Shown: positions 28,394-38,260, numbered from the stretch's first letter. The stretch: 64,000 nucleotides of DNA from Rhizobium sp. TH135 (GCF_002855515.1 NZ_PKRP01000006.1:62001-126000); one strand, 5' to 3'. Numbers and translations are program-made. The notes: generated from the letters alone by a model not told the origin.

Positions 28394-29335
28394 ATGTTCA
28401 AACTCCAAATCATTTCGCTTCTCTCTATCAGCAACATTCTACTCTCCACGGCTCCTGCCTTTAGCCAAGACGCTTTCTCAGGCTCTTCTGCCGGTTCTGT
28501 TCGCTACTTCGCTGGCATCGGGATGGCCAACATCAAGGCCGGTGAATATGTCTATAGTGGCGACTACAAAGTCAGCCAACTCGACTGGGAGAGCAAGGGC
28601 GTCAAAACTGGCTCGATCGGGGCAGAGGTTGACATCGGTTACGCTTGGAAACTGAAAGGCCGGGTCGATGTCGGCCTCGGCGGTGACGGCTTCATGGAAG
28701 ACCGCGACTGGCTTGACACATCCTATTCCGGCTGGACGGACCAGTCGCTGCATCCAGATACGGACCTAGATCGCTACGTCAACGTGCTGCTCGAGGCTGA
28801 GCGCGCCTTAGTTGATACCGGCGCGACCCGGCTCGGCGTCGGCGGCGGTGTCGGTTACACCAACGTCAAATGGACAGCCCGCGGCGGAAGCTACATTTAT
28901 ACGGACGTGACGCTGCACGACACCGTCGGCAACTTTGCCGACGGCGAAAAGGGGATTACCTACGAGCAACGGATACCGACGCTGTTTCTTAGCGCCAATG
29001 CTGAGCAGAAAGTCGGCGCTTTCACGGTTTCAGGCGTTCTGCGTGGTGGCGCGAGTGTCGGATACAAAGACGTTGACGATCATTGGATGCGAGATCTGCA
29101 CTTCATCGAACGGATGAACCTCGCGCCAATGATGGGTGCTACAGTTACAGCCGACTATCAGTTTCTACCCTCAGCCACCGTCTACGTCGCGGGCGATTTT
29201 CAAAAGATCTTTAAGACACGAGGCGACATGGAACGTCGGAACACCGCAACCGGAGTTGTGACCTATTTCGACGACTCTGCTGCCGCAGACCATGAGTCCC
29301 TCACGATTTCGGCCGGCATAAAGGGCGCATTCTAA
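28394..29335 (+). CDS. Omptin-family outer-membrane protease
   Basis: Omptins (OmpT, Pla) are ten-stranded outer-membrane barrels that cleave proteins and peptides at the cell surface, usually after basic residues. This 313-aa protein has a signal peptide (ending PAFS-QD). The order of omptin hallmarks is kept: YKVSQLDWESKG, then DRDWLD with the Asp pair (OmpT Asp83/Asp85), GWTDQSLHPDT, TARGGSYIYTD, and DVDDHW with the Asp-His pair (OmpT Asp210/His212). All four catalytic residues are therefore present. ATG 28394 gives the signal peptide; the SD is weak. The gene looks less GC-rich than its purN and Nudix neighbours, which suggests transfer. Confidence 0.85.
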   Translation: MFKLQIISLLSISNILLSTAPAFSQDAFSGSSAGSVRYFAGIGMANIKAGEYVYSGDYKVSQLDWESKGVKTGSIGAEVDIGYAWKLKGRVDVGLGGDGFMEDRDWLDTSYSGWTDQSLHPDTDLDRYVNVLLEAERALVDTGATRLGVGGGVGYTNVKWTARGGSYIYTDVTLHDTVGNFADGEKGITYEQRIPTLFLSANAEQKVGAFTVSGVLRGGASVGYKDVDDHWMRDLHFIERMNLAPMMGATVTADYQFLPSATVYVAGDFQKIFKTRGDMERRNTATGVVTYFDDSAAADHESLTISAGIKGAF

Positions 29336-29931
29336 GCGCCCCCGGCACTCCGCCGAAGGGCCGCCCATTGCAGCAGCATGATCGTCTTCGCGTCGATGAT
29401 CTCGCCGGCCTCGACCATTTCCATGGCTTCCGCGAAGGGCAGTTCAACGACCTCGAGGTCTTCCTGCTCGTCGTCGAGCCCACCACCGTCGGCGATCCGG
29501 TCAGCATCGGTCACGGCGGCGTAGAAGCCGTGGAGCTTCTCGGTGACCGAACCGGGAGACATGTAGGCGGCGTAGGCAGGGGTGGCCCGGGCGATCTTGT
29601 AACCTGTTTCTTCCAGCGCTTCGCGCAGCGCTGCCTGCAGCGCGGTTTCCCCGTCGTCGATGAAGCCGGCTGGCGCTTCGAGCAGATAGGGATATTCGCC
29701 GCTCAGATGGGCTGCGATGCGCAGCTGTCGCACCAGCGTGACGGTGTCGCGCTCGACATTGTGCAGGAGGATGGCCGAGGCGTTGCGGCGGTCGAAGACT
29801 TCCCAGGAAAGGCGATGCGGTGCCCTGCCCTCGCGGAAGAAATCGAAGGTGATGCCGCGCAGATGGCTCCAGCCCTTCCACAGCGTCTTGTCTTCCAGGA
29901 TCGCGATCCGGGCCTTGTCGAAAATGCTCAT
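29332..29931 (-). CDS. Nudix hydrolase, NudK/ADP-ribose pyrophosphatase type
   Basis: The 199-aa protein has a full Nudix box (G-x5-E-x7-REALEETGY) after EAPAGFIDDGETA. Flanking residues (WEVFDRRNASAILLHN, YMSPGSVTEKLHGFYA, DEQEDLEVVELPF) are those of the NudK/GDP-mannose pyrophosphatase branch, so it probably hydrolyses a nucleoside diphosphate sugar. ATG 29931 is preferred to the TTG two codons earlier. It starts 2 bp after the stop of the molybdopterin oxidoreductase gene, which indicates coupled translation. Its 3' end overlaps the end of the omptin gene by 4 bp. Confidence 0.9.
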   Translation of the reverse strand: MSIFDKARIAILEDKTLWKGWSHLRGITFDFFREGRAPHRLSWEVFDRRNASAILLHNVERDTVTLVRQLRIAAHLSGEYPYLLEAPAGFIDDGETALQAALREALEETGYKIARATPAYAAYMSPGSVTEKLHGFYAAVTDADRIADGGGLDDEQEDLEVVELPFAEAMEMVEAGEIIDAKTIMLLQWAALRRSAGGA

Positions 29932-29933
29932 GC

Positions 29934-32048
29934 TCAAGATTTTCTCATCCAGACCTTGTTGTCATGGAAGGCTGCACCGCCATGGGGGGCCGCCGGATCG
30001 GCACCGGTCAGGACGTTGATCCCCTCGCCGTCAATGTGAGACTTGTTCGGCCAGAGGCCCTCGGCCACCAGCACGCCCGGCTTCACGGCATCAGTGATCT
30101 TGGCATGGATGCGGAGTTCGCCCCTGACATTGCCGAGGCGGACGACATCGCCATCGGCAAGGCCGAGGGTCAGGGCATCGGTGGGATTCACCATGACCTC
30201 CGGGCGGCCTTCCTTGTCGCGCGAGGTCTTGGTCTCGGCAAAGGTGGAGTTCAGGAAGTTGCGTGCCGGCGAGGTCGCAAGGCGGAAGGGATGTTCGGCA
30301 TCTGCGGTCTCGATCAGGTCCACCTGGTCGGGGTAAACCGGGAGCGCCTTGACCGGTCCCAGCGAGCCCAGCTTTGCCGGCGGCTTGTTCGGGGCGGGCG
30401 TGTTTTCCCAATCCGGCTTGAAGCGGAACTTGCCGTCGGGATGGGCAAAGCCATTCAGGTAATGGGCATCGTCGAAGGCCGGCTGGCAGTCGAGCCACTT
30501 GTCCTCGATCAGCGTGTCGAAATCCGGCTTGCCGCTGATGTAAAGCATGCGCTCGATATGCTCGCGCTCGGTCTTGCCGAAGCCGGGGCGGTCGGCGATG
30601 CCGAGGCGTTTGGCCAGTTCCTCGATGACGAAGAGATTGGTCCGCACCAAAGGCGGTGCGTCGACCAGCTTCGGCCCGAGCAGGATATGGCTCTGTCCGC
30701 CGCCGCGATAGATGTCGTCATGCTCGACGAACATGGTGGCGGGCAGGACGATGTCGGCCAGCTCCGCCGTCTCGGTCATGAACTGCTCGTGCACGGCAAC
30801 GAAGAGGTCGTTGCGCAGGAAGCCCTGCTTCACCAGCCGCTGTTCGGGCGCGACATTCACCGGGTTCGTGTTCTGGATGATCAGCGCGTCGACTGGACCG
30901 CGATGGCGCAGCGCCTCGGCGTCACCTGTCAGGACACGACCGATCTGCGACTGGTCGAGCATGCGGATCTCAGGGTCGACCATCGCCGTGCCCATCAGCT
31001 CCGCCTTGTTCAGCTGGAAGATGTCGCTGTTGGAGTGGAAGGCGCCGCCGCCCTCGTATTGCCAGGCGCCGAGCACCGTCGCAAGCGACAGGGCCGCATG
31101 CATGGAGACGGCACCGTTACGGCTGCGGGTGAAGCCGTAGCCGAGGCGGAAATAGGTCTTTTTCGTCTGGCCGACATGGCGGGCGAAGGCCTCGATCTCG
31201 TCGACTGAGAGGCCCGTAATCGCGGAGGCCCATTCCGGCGTCTTGTCCTTAAGGTGCGCTTCGAGGCCCGCCGGATCATCGGCGAACTTCGCCATATAGG
31301 CGCGGTCGGCGTAGCCATCACGGAAGGCGACATGCATGGCAGCGCAGGCGAGCGCCGCATCGGTGCCGGGCTTGAGGATCAAGGCCATGTCGGCCTGCTT
31401 CATTGTCGGATTGTCGTAAATGTCGACGACGACGATCTTGGCGCCACGATCTTTCCGGGCCTTGATCGCGTGGGTCATCACATTGACCTGGGTGGCGACC
31501 GCATTGGTGCCCCAGATCACCACGCAATCGGAGACGGCCATTTCGCGCGGATCGGGGCCGCGCAGCGTGCCGGTGCCCATGACATAGCCGGTCCAGGCCA
31601 TATTGGTGCAGATCGTCCCGAAGAAGCCGGAATACTTCTTGGCGTGGCGCAGGCGCTCGATCGAGTCGCGTTGCACGAGGCCCATGGTGCCGGCGTAGAA
31701 ATAAGGCCAGACGGCTTCCGAGCCATGGCGCTGCTCGGCCTTGACGAAGGCGTCGGCGATCTCGTCGAGGGCGGCTTCCCAGGTGACGTCCTGCCACTGC
31801 CCTGCCCCCTTCGCGCCGGCCCGGCGAACCGGTTTCATCAGCCGGTCGGGATGATAAAGCCGCTCGGCGTAACGCGCGACCTTGGCGCAGATGACGGCCG
31901 CAGTGTAGCTGTTCTCAGTTGCCCCGCGCATACGACCGATGCGGCCGTCCTCGGTCAGTTCGACGTCGAGGGCGCAGGTGGATGGACAGTCATGCGGACA
32001 GGCCGTATGACCGACCGACCGGTTTCGGATGGGGCTCTGAATGTTCAT
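29934..32048 (-). CDS. Molybdopterin oxidoreductase with 4Fe-4S site, cytoplasmic
   Basis: This 704-aa protein belongs to the DMSO reductase superfamily, which uses bis-MGD molybdenum or tungsten. The N-terminal cluster motif CPHDCPSTCAL with a distant Cys in VICAKVARYAERLYHP would bind 4Fe-4S. Later segments (GTNAVATQVNVMTHAI, ADIVLPATMFVEHDD and the C-terminal MopB-type barrel LGNVRGELRIHAKI) are typical. There is no Tat signal, so it should stay in the cytoplasm, and no partner subunit is adjacent. The substrate is unknown; formate or an N/S-oxide are possibilities. Start MNIQSPIRNR at 32048 is preferred, but ATG at 32066 is possible. Confidence 0.88.
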   Translation of the reverse strand: MNIQSPIRNRSVGHTACPHDCPSTCALDVELTEDGRIGRMRGATENSYTAAVICAKVARYAERLYHPDRLMKPVRRAGAKGAGQWQDVTWEAALDEIADAFVKAEQRHGSEAVWPYFYAGTMGLVQRDSIERLRHAKKYSGFFGTICTNMAWTGYVMGTGTLRGPDPREMAVSDCVVIWGTNAVATQVNVMTHAIKARKDRGAKIVVVDIYDNPTMKQADMALILKPGTDAALACAAMHVAFRDGYADRAYMAKFADDPAGLEAHLKDKTPEWASAITGLSVDEIEAFARHVGQTKKTYFRLGYGFTRSRNGAVSMHAALSLATVLGAWQYEGGGAFHSNSDIFQLNKAELMGTAMVDPEIRMLDQSQIGRVLTGDAEALRHRGPVDALIIQNTNPVNVAPEQRLVKQGFLRNDLFVAVHEQFMTETAELADIVLPATMFVEHDDIYRGGGQSHILLGPKLVDAPPLVRTNLFVIEELAKRLGIADRPGFGKTEREHIERMLYISGKPDFDTLIEDKWLDCQPAFDDAHYLNGFAHPDGKFRFKPDWENTPAPNKPPAKLGSLGPVKALPVYPDQVDLIETADAEHPFRLATSPARNFLNSTFAETKTSRDKEGRPEVMVNPTDALTLGLADGDVVRLGNVRGELRIHAKITDAVKPGVLVAEGLWPNKSHIDGEGINVLTGADPAAPHGGAAFHDNKVWMRKS

Positions 32049-32123
32049 GGGCCGGTTATAGGCCATGGTCGGAACGCTCAAAAGCCCCATTCGAACAAAT
32101 CATCGACGCCATCGGAACCGCAT

Positions 32124-32987
32124 ATGAATTATCGCCATATCTATCACGCGGGCAATTTTGCCGATGTGCTGAAGCATCTCGTGCTGTCGCGGCTGATCGT
32201 CTACCTGCAGCAGAAGGACAAGGCGTTCCGCGTGCTCGACACCCATGCCGGCATCGGCCTCTACGACCTCTCGTCGGACGAAGCGCAGAAAACAGGCGAA
32301 TGGCTCGAGGGGATCGGCAAGGTGATCGATGCGGAGCTGCCGGAGAAGGTGGCCGAGATCATGGCGCCTTATCTCGATGCGGTGAAGGGGCTCAACCCGG
32401 ATCGCCAGGAAGGCGGTCCGCTGACACGCTATCCCGGCTCGCCGAAACTCGCACGCGATCTCTTCCGCCCGCAGGATCGCCTCTCGGCGATGGAGCTGCA
32501 TCCCGAGGATTCGCGGTCCCTCTCTCGTCTGTTCGAGGGCGATTTCCAGGTGCGCGTGACCGAGCTCGACGGCTGGCTGACGCTGAATGCGCATCTGCCG
32601 CCGAAGGAGAAGCGCGGCATCGTGCTGGTCGATCCGCCCTTCGAGAAGGAGGGTGAATACGAGCGGCTGGTGGACGGTCTCGCCAAGGCGCATCGACGGT
32701 TTGCCAATGGCGTCTACTGCCTCTGGTATCCGATCAAGAAGGGCGCGCCGATCAAGGAATTCCACGAGGCGCTGCAAGCGCTTGGAATTCCCAAGATGCT
32801 CTGTGCCGAACTGCATGTGAAGAGCGACCGCGAGCAGACGGGCTTGTCCGGCACCGGCCTCATCATCGTCAATCCGCCCTTCACGCTGAAGGACGAGATG
32901 CATCTGGCCCTTCCCGAGCTGAAGCGGTTGATGGCGCAGGACCGCTACGCATCGCATCGCTGCTTCTGGCTACGCGGCGAAGACTGA
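32124..32987 (+). CDS. rlmJ: 23S rRNA (adenine-2030-N6)-methyltransferase
   Basis: RlmJ methylates A2030 of 23S rRNA using SAM. The 287-aa protein starts MNYRHIYHAGNFADVLKH, a near-invariant family N-terminus, and has the SAM-binding DTHAGIGLYDL and the catalytic VLVDPPFEKEGEY. GGAA precedes ATG 32124. It diverges from the molybdopterin oxidoreductase gene across about 75 bp. Its relatives are also annotated as competence protein ComJ/DUF519. Confidence 0.95.
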   Translation: MNYRHIYHAGNFADVLKHLVLSRLIVYLQQKDKAFRVLDTHAGIGLYDLSSDEAQKTGEWLEGIGKVIDAELPEKVAEIMAPYLDAVKGLNPDRQEGGPLTRYPGSPKLARDLFRPQDRLSAMELHPEDSRSLSRLFEGDFQVRVTELDGWLTLNAHLPPKEKRGIVLVDPPFEKEGEYERLVDGLAKAHRRFANGVYCLWYPIKKGAPIKEFHEALQALGIPKMLCAELHVKSDREQTGLSGTGLIIVNPPFTLKDEMHLALPELKRLMAQDRYASHRCFWLRGED

Positions 32988-33000
32988 TCGGGGGATCGGC

Positions 33001-33759
33001 ATGGGACGCTATACCGGCTTCATCGCCTTCGGCCTCATGCTTGCGGCAGCTGCCGTCTACAGCTTCCTGCCTGTCGAAACTCCCGGAGATCGCCCAGCCT
33101 CGACTGCGACTTCGCAGACGCCCTCGACACAGCCGAAAGCGGACCCGGCACAATCTCCGACCGTGCCTGCCTCGGACATCCCGCAAGGCAGCGGCTTCGA
33201 CTTCTATGTGCTCGCCCTCTCCTGGTCCCCGACTTTCTGTGACAGCGAGGCGGCAGGCCGCAATCGTGAGCAGTGCGGCGGGGACAAAGACTTCAGCTGG
33301 GTCGTGCACGGGCTCTGGCCACAGAACGACAAGGGCTGGCCGGAAAATTGTCCGACATCGGAGGGCACCCGTGTGCCTGAGCGGATCGGACGCACGGTCA
33401 TGGACATCATGCCGAGCATGGGCCTGATCGGGCATCAGTGGCGCAAGCACGGCTCCTGCTCCGGCCTCGGCATGAGCGACTACTTCAATCTGCTCCGCCA
33501 AGCCCATGATACCATTCGCATTCCGGCCGAGCTCTCCGATGTCGAAAGCGAAAGCCGCACATCGCCGCAGGCGGTTGAAGCAGCCTTCATCCGCAGCAAT
33601 CCGGGCCTTGCCCGCTCGGCAGTGGCGGTGACCTGTGATAGGGAGAGAGTCGATGAAGTCAGGATCTGTCTCGACAAGTCGCTGGGCTTCAGGAATTGCC
33701 CGGAGGTCGACAGCCGATCCTGCCGCCGGTCCGAAATCACCATTCCGCCCGTGCGCTGA
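33001..33759 (+). CDS. RNase T2 family ribonuclease, membrane-anchored or secreted
   Basis: RNase T2 enzymes cut RNA through 2',3'-cyclic phosphates outside the cytoplasm. The 252-aa protein has both catalytic segments: VVHGLWPQ (CAS I) and HQWRKHGSC (CAS II). An N-terminal hydrophobic helix (FIAFGLMLAAAAVYSFLP) is followed by a Pro/Thr/Ala-rich linker up to about residue 62, so it may be exported or tethered in the periplasm. Several Cys (FCDSE, QCGG, NCPTS, SCSG, ICLD, NCPE, SCRR) fit disulfides. The start at 33001 follows GGGGGA, 13 bp after rlmJ. Confidence 0.92.
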   Translation: MGRYTGFIAFGLMLAAAAVYSFLPVETPGDRPASTATSQTPSTQPKADPAQSPTVPASDIPQGSGFDFYVLALSWSPTFCDSEAAGRNREQCGGDKDFSWVVHGLWPQNDKGWPENCPTSEGTRVPERIGRTVMDIMPSMGLIGHQWRKHGSCSGLGMSDYFNLLRQAHDTIRIPAELSDVESESRTSPQAVEAAFIRSNPGLARSAVAVTCDRERVDEVRICLDKSLGFRNCPEVDSRSCRRSEITIPPVR

Positions 33760-33789
33760 CCCCGCAAACAAGAGCCACAGGAAACCATC

Positions 33790-34386
33790 ATGAAGCTGCT
33801 CTTCGCGCCCGCCTCGCCCTATTCCTCGAAAGTCCGCATGGCGGCCCGCCATCTCGGCATCGAACTGGAGGAGATCCGGGTGAACACGGCGGAAAACCCG
33901 CCGGAACTGCTGGATGCCAATCCGCTTGGCAAGATCCCGACGCTGGTGACTGACGACGGCACCACCATTTTCGACAGCCGCGCCATCATGCACTACCTGC
34001 ACCGGATCGGCGACAAACGCCTTTATCCGAAGAAGGACGAGAAGCGGACCGAGGCTGAGGTTCTGGAGGCGCTCGCCGACGGCATCAGCGACTGCCTGCT
34101 GGCCATCGTTTATGAAAAGCGCTTCCGGCCGCCGGAACTCGTCAGCCAGGACGCAATCGACCGGCAATGGGCGAAGATCAATCGCAGCCTCGATTATCTC
34201 GACAAGAATCTGCCAAAGGTCGGCAAGAAGCTGCATGGCGGCCATTTCGCGCTGGCCGCAACGCTCGGCTATTTGATGCTGCGCTTCCCCGGCGATTGGG
34301 AAAACGGTCGGGCGGCGCTCACCGAATGGCCGGCAAAGTTTGCGAAAGCCTTCGAGCCCTACCCTGCCCTCAGGCCCAAGGCCTGA
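33790..34386 (+). CDS. Glutathione S-transferase family protein
   Basis: The 198-aa protein begins MKLLFAPASPYSSKVRMAAR, a thioredoxin-fold GST N-terminus where a Ser near residue 9 or 12 would contact glutathione. The cis-Pro segment NPLGKIPTLVTDDG and the glutathione-binding IFDSRAIMHYLHR follow. The C-terminal helical domain is shorter than in many GSTs. AGGAAA precedes ATG 33790. It lies 30 bp after the RNase T2 gene and may be cotranscribed; a strong terminator follows. Confidence 0.88.
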   Translation: MKLLFAPASPYSSKVRMAARHLGIELEEIRVNTAENPPELLDANPLGKIPTLVTDDGTTIFDSRAIMHYLHRIGDKRLYPKKDEKRTEAEVLEALADGISDCLLAIVYEKRFRPPELVSQDAIDRQWAKINRSLDYLDKNLPKVGKKLHGGHFALAATLGYLMLRFPGDWENGRAALTEWPAKFAKAFEPYPALRPKA

Positions 34387-34417
34387 GCCGCTTTTTCTTT
34401 CTTATCTCCAAACACAG

Positions 34418-34443
34418 AAAAGCCGGGACGATGCCCGGCTTTT
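34418..34443 (+). terminator. Bidirectional Rho-independent terminator
   Basis: AAAAGCCGGG (34418-34427) and CCCGGCTTTT (34434-34443) form a perfect 10-bp stem with a 6-nt loop. It lies between convergent genes (GST and the Omp25-like porin), with T-runs from the stem itself in both directions. Confidence 0.85.
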
Positions 34444-34466
34444 CCTTATGCAGTTGATCGCGTGGA

Positions 34467-35111
34467 TCAGAACTTCACGCCCATGCCGACCTTGACGGAG
34501 TGGTCGTCGAAGCCCTTGGAGATCGCACCAGTGCCGAGATCGAAGTCGCGCTTCTGGTAGTCGCTGTAGCGGTATTCGACGCGAGCGGTGATGTTGTCGG
34601 TGACGAAGGTTTCGACACCGGCGCCGACGGTGTAACCGGCAGCCAGCTTCTCGTCGTTCGTGCCATTGCCTTCCAGCTCGTGGTTGGCGACAGCCACACC
34701 GGCCGTACCGTAGACGAGGAAGGGATTCAGGTCGTAACCGACGCGGCCACGGATCGAGCCGTTGACGCCCTGGGTGCCCTTGAGGCCGGCGCCGGCAGAG
34801 CCGTCTTCGCCGTTGTAGCTGAGGTCGGCTTCACCACCGTATACGATGGAGCCGCTCTGCATGTTGTAACCGCCGTAGACGGTGCCGCCGAGGTTGTCGG
34901 CATCGCGGCCATCGGTCGAGCCGGTGAACTTGCCCATGTCATAGGTGATACCACCGCCGACATATGCACCCGACCAGTTGCCGGCCGGTGCAGAGAAGGA
35001 TTCGGCTGCAGCCGGGGCTTCCGGTGCCTGATAGATCGCGTCAGCAGCCTGGGCGGCAAAAGCGACGACGGTGGTGGCGGATGCCAGAAGCATGATCTTG
35101 AGGGTACGCAT
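34467..35111 (-). CDS. Omp25/Omp31-like outer-membrane beta-barrel protein
   Basis: The 214-aa protein has a signal peptide (MRTLKIMLLASATTVVAFAA, cleavage AQA-AD). The mature barrel starts NWSGAYVGGGITYDMGKF and shows eight amphipathic strands, including SIVYGGEADLSYNG, GSIRGRVGYDLNPFLVYGT and the final DHSVKVGMGVKF ending in Phe, the signal for outer-membrane insertion. This is the rhizobial Omp25/RopB-like group. AAGGAG 6 bp before ATG 35111 is an optimal SD, suggesting high expression. It is transcribed alone and ends at the shared terminator. Confidence 0.93.
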   Translation of the reverse strand: MRTLKIMLLASATTVVAFAAQAADAIYQAPEAPAAAESFSAPAGNWSGAYVGGGITYDMGKFTGSTDGRDADNLGGTVYGGYNMQSGSIVYGGEADLSYNGEDGSAGAGLKGTQGVNGSIRGRVGYDLNPFLVYGTAGVAVANHELEGNGTNDEKLAAGYTVGAGVETFVTDNITARVEYRYSDYQKRDFDLGTGAISKGFDDHSVKVGMGVKF

Positions 35112-35477
35112 GTTAGTCTCCTTTCGGTTCCCGGCCGCGCTTCACTAAGAACCAACGGCGGCCTGAACGTTAGTGGGTATTACCTGTCCGTTCCGAATGT
35201 ACATTTGGCGGGCAATTGAGGAAATGAGAGAGCCGAAATGTGAATTCATTGTGGCACAGCAGTGACAAAATCGGGACGTTGCTTAAAAGACACAAACGAT
35301 TCGTTAACCATAACAAATAGTTTACGCGAAACGGCCAGTTCACCAACAAGATATACTAAAATTATACATAAGGATCACCAAGAAGAAGTCCGGCAAGGAT
35401 TCACTTTTTGCCTGTTTAAATATCGCGAGGGAGCCATATATGCAGCGCAACAGCACAGGCAGAACAAGGTAAGACCG
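35112..35477. other. AT-rich divergent intergenic region
   Basis: This 366-bp gap separates the leftward porin gene from the rightward SDR-uvrC operon. It is visibly richer in A and T than its flanks and holds the promoters of both transcription units. No ORF with a credible SD, clear hairpin or regulator-size palindrome was found. Confidence 0.6.
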
Positions 35478-36236
35478 ATGCAAAACAGCATCCCGAAGGT
35501 GGCATTGGTCACCGGATCCGCAAAACGACTTGGCCGCGCCATCGCCGAAGACTTGGCCGCGCATGGATTTGCCGTCGCATTGCATGCGAACGGATCTCTC
35601 GAGGCGGCTGAAGCCGTGGCGGCGGGCTTGAGGTCGGAGGGAAAGAAGGCAATCGCACTTAAGGCCGATCTTGGTAACATTTCCGAGACTGCATCCTTGA
35701 TCGCGCGGACGGAAGCCGAATTCGGCACCGTCGGGTTACTGGTCAACAATGCGTCCGTCTTCGAAGATGACACGGCTGTCGATTTCGATGCCGAAATCTT
35801 CGCCCGGCATTTCGATGTGCATGTCCGCGCACCCGCGATCCTGAGCGGCGCTCTCGTCAAGGCACTGCCGGAGGATCGCTCAGGCCTGATTGTCAACATC
35901 ATCGACCAGCGGGTGCTTTCGCTGAAGCCGAGCTTCTTTTCCTATACGCTGTCGAAATCGACGATGTGGACGGCGACGAGAACGCTCGCGCAGGCCTTTG
36001 CACCGCGTGTTCGGGTCAATGCAATCGGCCCCGGCCCCACCCTGATCTCTGAGCGGCAGCGGCCGGAGGACTTTCAGGCGCAGATCGACAGCCTCCCGCT
36101 CAAGCGCGGCCCATCGCTGGACGAATTCGGGCGCACCATCCGCTTTCTTTTTGACACGCCGTCGATCACCGGCCAAATGATCGCCTTGGATGGGGGGCAG
36201 CATCTGATTTGGAACGGCACGGAGATCAATGAATGA
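35478..36236 (+). CDS. SDR-family oxidoreductase, FolM/pteridine reductase-like
   Basis: The 252-aa protein is a short-chain dehydrogenase: cofactor loop TGSAKRLG near residue 12, NNAS (for NNAG) and the active-site YTLSK. The loop form T-G-x-A/S-K-R-L/I-G and the variant NNAS are frequent in pteridine reductases such as FolM, so a dihydropterin or similar substrate is plausible but unproven. Start at 35478 ([13 protein letters not shown]) puts the fold at the N-terminus; the longer upstream frame reads across the promoter region. Its end overlaps uvrC by 4 bp (ATGA). Confidence 0.88.
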   Translation: MQNSIPKVALVTGSAKRLGRAIAEDLAAHGFAVALHANGSLEAAEAVAAGLRSEGKKAIALKADLGNISETASLIARTEAEFGTVGLLVNNASVFEDDTAVDFDAEIFARHFDVHVRAPAILSGALVKALPEDRSGLIVNIIDQRVLSLKPSFFSYTLSKSTMWTATRTLAQAFAPRVRVNAIGPGPTLISERQRPEDFQAQIDSLPLKRGPSLDEFGRTIRFLFDTPSITGQMIALDGGQHLIWNGTEINE

Positions 36237-38260
36237 ATGGAGGAAAGCTGCCCGATGGCGGCATTCTCTATGACGGCACGGAAGAGGATGACGACGAGAG
36301 CGTGGTTGAGGTGGAAGCCTCCCGTCCCGGCGTCGAGATCGACTGGCATGTTGACGGGCTCGATGAAACGGGCCTGACCGGCGCCGATCTGATTGCCGAA
36401 TTCGTCAAGCGTCTGCCGAACGCGCCGGGTGTCTACCGGATGCTGAACAAGGACGGCGAGGTCATGTATGTCGGCAAGGCGCGCAGCCTGAAGAAGCGCG
36501 TCAGCAACTATGCGCAGGGCCGCGTACATTCGAACCGCCTTTCGCGCATGGTGCGCGACACCGTGCACATGGAATTCGTCACGACCCGCACCGAGGTCGA
36601 GGCGCTGCTGCTCGAAGCCAACCTCATCAAGCGCCTGCGTCCGCGCTTCAACGTGCTGTTGCGCGACGACAAGAGTTTTCCCTATATCCTGATCACCGGG
36701 GACAGCCGGTCTCCCGCGATCTACAAGCATCGCGGCGCGCGCGCCCGCAAGGGAGACTATTTCGGCCCCTTTGCCTCGGCGAGTGCCGTTGGCCGGACGA
36801 TCAACTCGCTGCAGCGCGCCTTTCTGTTGCGCACCTGCACCGACAGCGTCTTCGAAAGCCGTACGCGCCCCTGTCTGCTCTATCAAATCAAGCGCTGTTC
36901 GGGTCCGTGCACCCATGAGATCAGCGACGAGGGGTATTCCGGCCTCGTGCGCGAGGCCAAGGACTTCCTCTCGGGCAAGAGCCAGAACGTCAAGGAAGCC
37001 ATGGCCCGCGCCATGAACGAGGCCGCCGAAGACCTCGATTTCGAGCGCGCCGCCGTGTTTCGCGATCGTCTCGCCGGGCTCAGCCACGTCCAGAGCCATC
37101 AAGGCATCAACCCTGCTGGCGTCGAGGAAGCCGACGTCTTCGCGATCCATCATGAGGGCGGGCTTTCCTGCATCCAGGTGTTCTTCTTCCGCGCCAGCCA
37201 GAACTGGGGAAACCAGGCCTATTTCCCCAAGGCCGACCCGCAGCTCAGCGCAGCGGAGGTGCTCAACTCCTTCCTCGCCCAGTTTTATGACGACAAACCC
37301 GTGCCGCGGCTCATTCTCCTGTCGGAAGAGGTTGAGGAGCAGGACCTGCTTGCCACGGCGCTTTCCGAGAAGGCCGGACACAAGGTTTCGATCAGCGTGC
37401 CGCAGCGCGGGGAAAAGAAGGATCTCGTCGATCACGTGAATTCCAATGCCCGCGAGGCGCATGGGCGGAAGCTCGCCGAAACTGCTTCGCAGTCGCGCCT
37501 TCTCGCAGGCCTCGCCGAGACCTTCCAGCTGCCCTACGTGCCACGCCGCATCGAGATCTACGACAACTCGCACATCATGGGCACCAACGCCGTCGGCGGC
37601 ATGGTGGTCGCGGGGCCGGAAGGTTTCGTGAAGGGCCAGTATCGCAAGTTCAACATCAAATCGACCGACATCACGCCGGGCGACGACTTCGGCATGATGC
37701 GCGAAGTGATGACGCGGCGGTTTTCGCGCCTGCTGAAGGAAGAGGGAAAGCCGGATCGCAGTGTGGCCCCGGAGGACAACGCGGATGCCGGCTTCCCCGC
37801 CTGGCCGGATGTGATCCTCATCGACGGTGGTCAGGGCCAGATGACGGCGGTGCGCAAGATCCTCGACGAACTCGACATCACCGACAGCGTGATTGCGATT
37901 GGCGTTGCCAAGGGTGTCGACCGCGATGCCGGCCGAGAGCGCTTCTTCGTGCAGGGAAAGCCGGACTTCACCCTGCCGCCGCGCGATCCGGTGCTCTACT
38001 TCATCCAGCGCATGCGCGACGAGGCCCACCGGTTTGCGATCGGCTCCCACCGGGCGCGGCGCAAAAAGGAAATGGTCAAGAACCCGCTCGACGAGATTGC
38101 CGGCATCGGACCGACGCGCAAGCGGGCGCTTCTCCAGCACTTCGGAACGGCAAAGGCCGTTTCCCGCGCCGCCACCAGCGACCTGATGGCCGTCGAGGGC
38201 ATTTCGGAGGCCGTGGCGCGGCTGATCTACAACCATTTCCACGAAAACAGTGGCGAGTGA
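36233..38260 (+). CDS. uvrC: Excinuclease ABC subunit C
   Basis: UvrC makes both incisions in nucleotide excision repair. The 675-aa protein has the GIY-YIG nuclease ([20 protein letters not shown], about residues 64-83), the UVR UvrB-binding segment ([18 protein letters not shown]), the RNase H-like nuclease ([19 protein letters not shown] with DLMR-type later segments) and C-terminal helix-hairpin-helix repeats ([19 protein letters not shown]). An acidic N-terminal extension of about 50 residues before the GIY-YIG domain is present. It is coupled to the SDR gene upstream; pgsA follows after about 120 bp. Confidence 0.97.
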   Translation: MNGGKLPDGGILYDGTEEDDDESVVEVEASRPGVEIDWHVDGLDETGLTGADLIAEFVKRLPNAPGVYRMLNKDGEVMYVGKARSLKKRVSNYAQGRVHSNRLSRMVRDTVHMEFVTTRTEVEALLLEANLIKRLRPRFNVLLRDDKSFPYILITGDSRSPAIYKHRGARARKGDYFGPFASASAVGRTINSLQRAFLLRTCTDSVFESRTRPCLLYQIKRCSGPCTHEISDEGYSGLVREAKDFLSGKSQNVKEAMARAMNEAAEDLDFERAAVFRDRLAGLSHVQSHQGINPAGVEEADVFAIHHEGGLSCIQVFFFRASQNWGNQAYFPKADPQLSAAEVLNSFLAQFYDDKPVPRLILLSEEVEEQDLLATALSEKAGHKVSISVPQRGEKKDLVDHVNSNAREAHGRKLAETASQSRLLAGLAETFQLPYVPRRIEIYDNSHIMGTNAVGGMVVAGPEGFVKGQYRKFNIKSTDITPGDDFGMMREVMTRRFSRLLKEEGKPDRSVAPEDNADAGFPAWPDVILIDGGQGQMTAVRKILDELDITDSVIAIGVAKGVDRDAGRERFFVQGKPDFTLPPRDPVLYFIQRMRDEAHRFAIGSHRARRKKEMVKNPLDEIAGIGPTRKRALLQHFGTAKAVSRAATSDLMAVEGISEAVARLIYNHFHENSGE

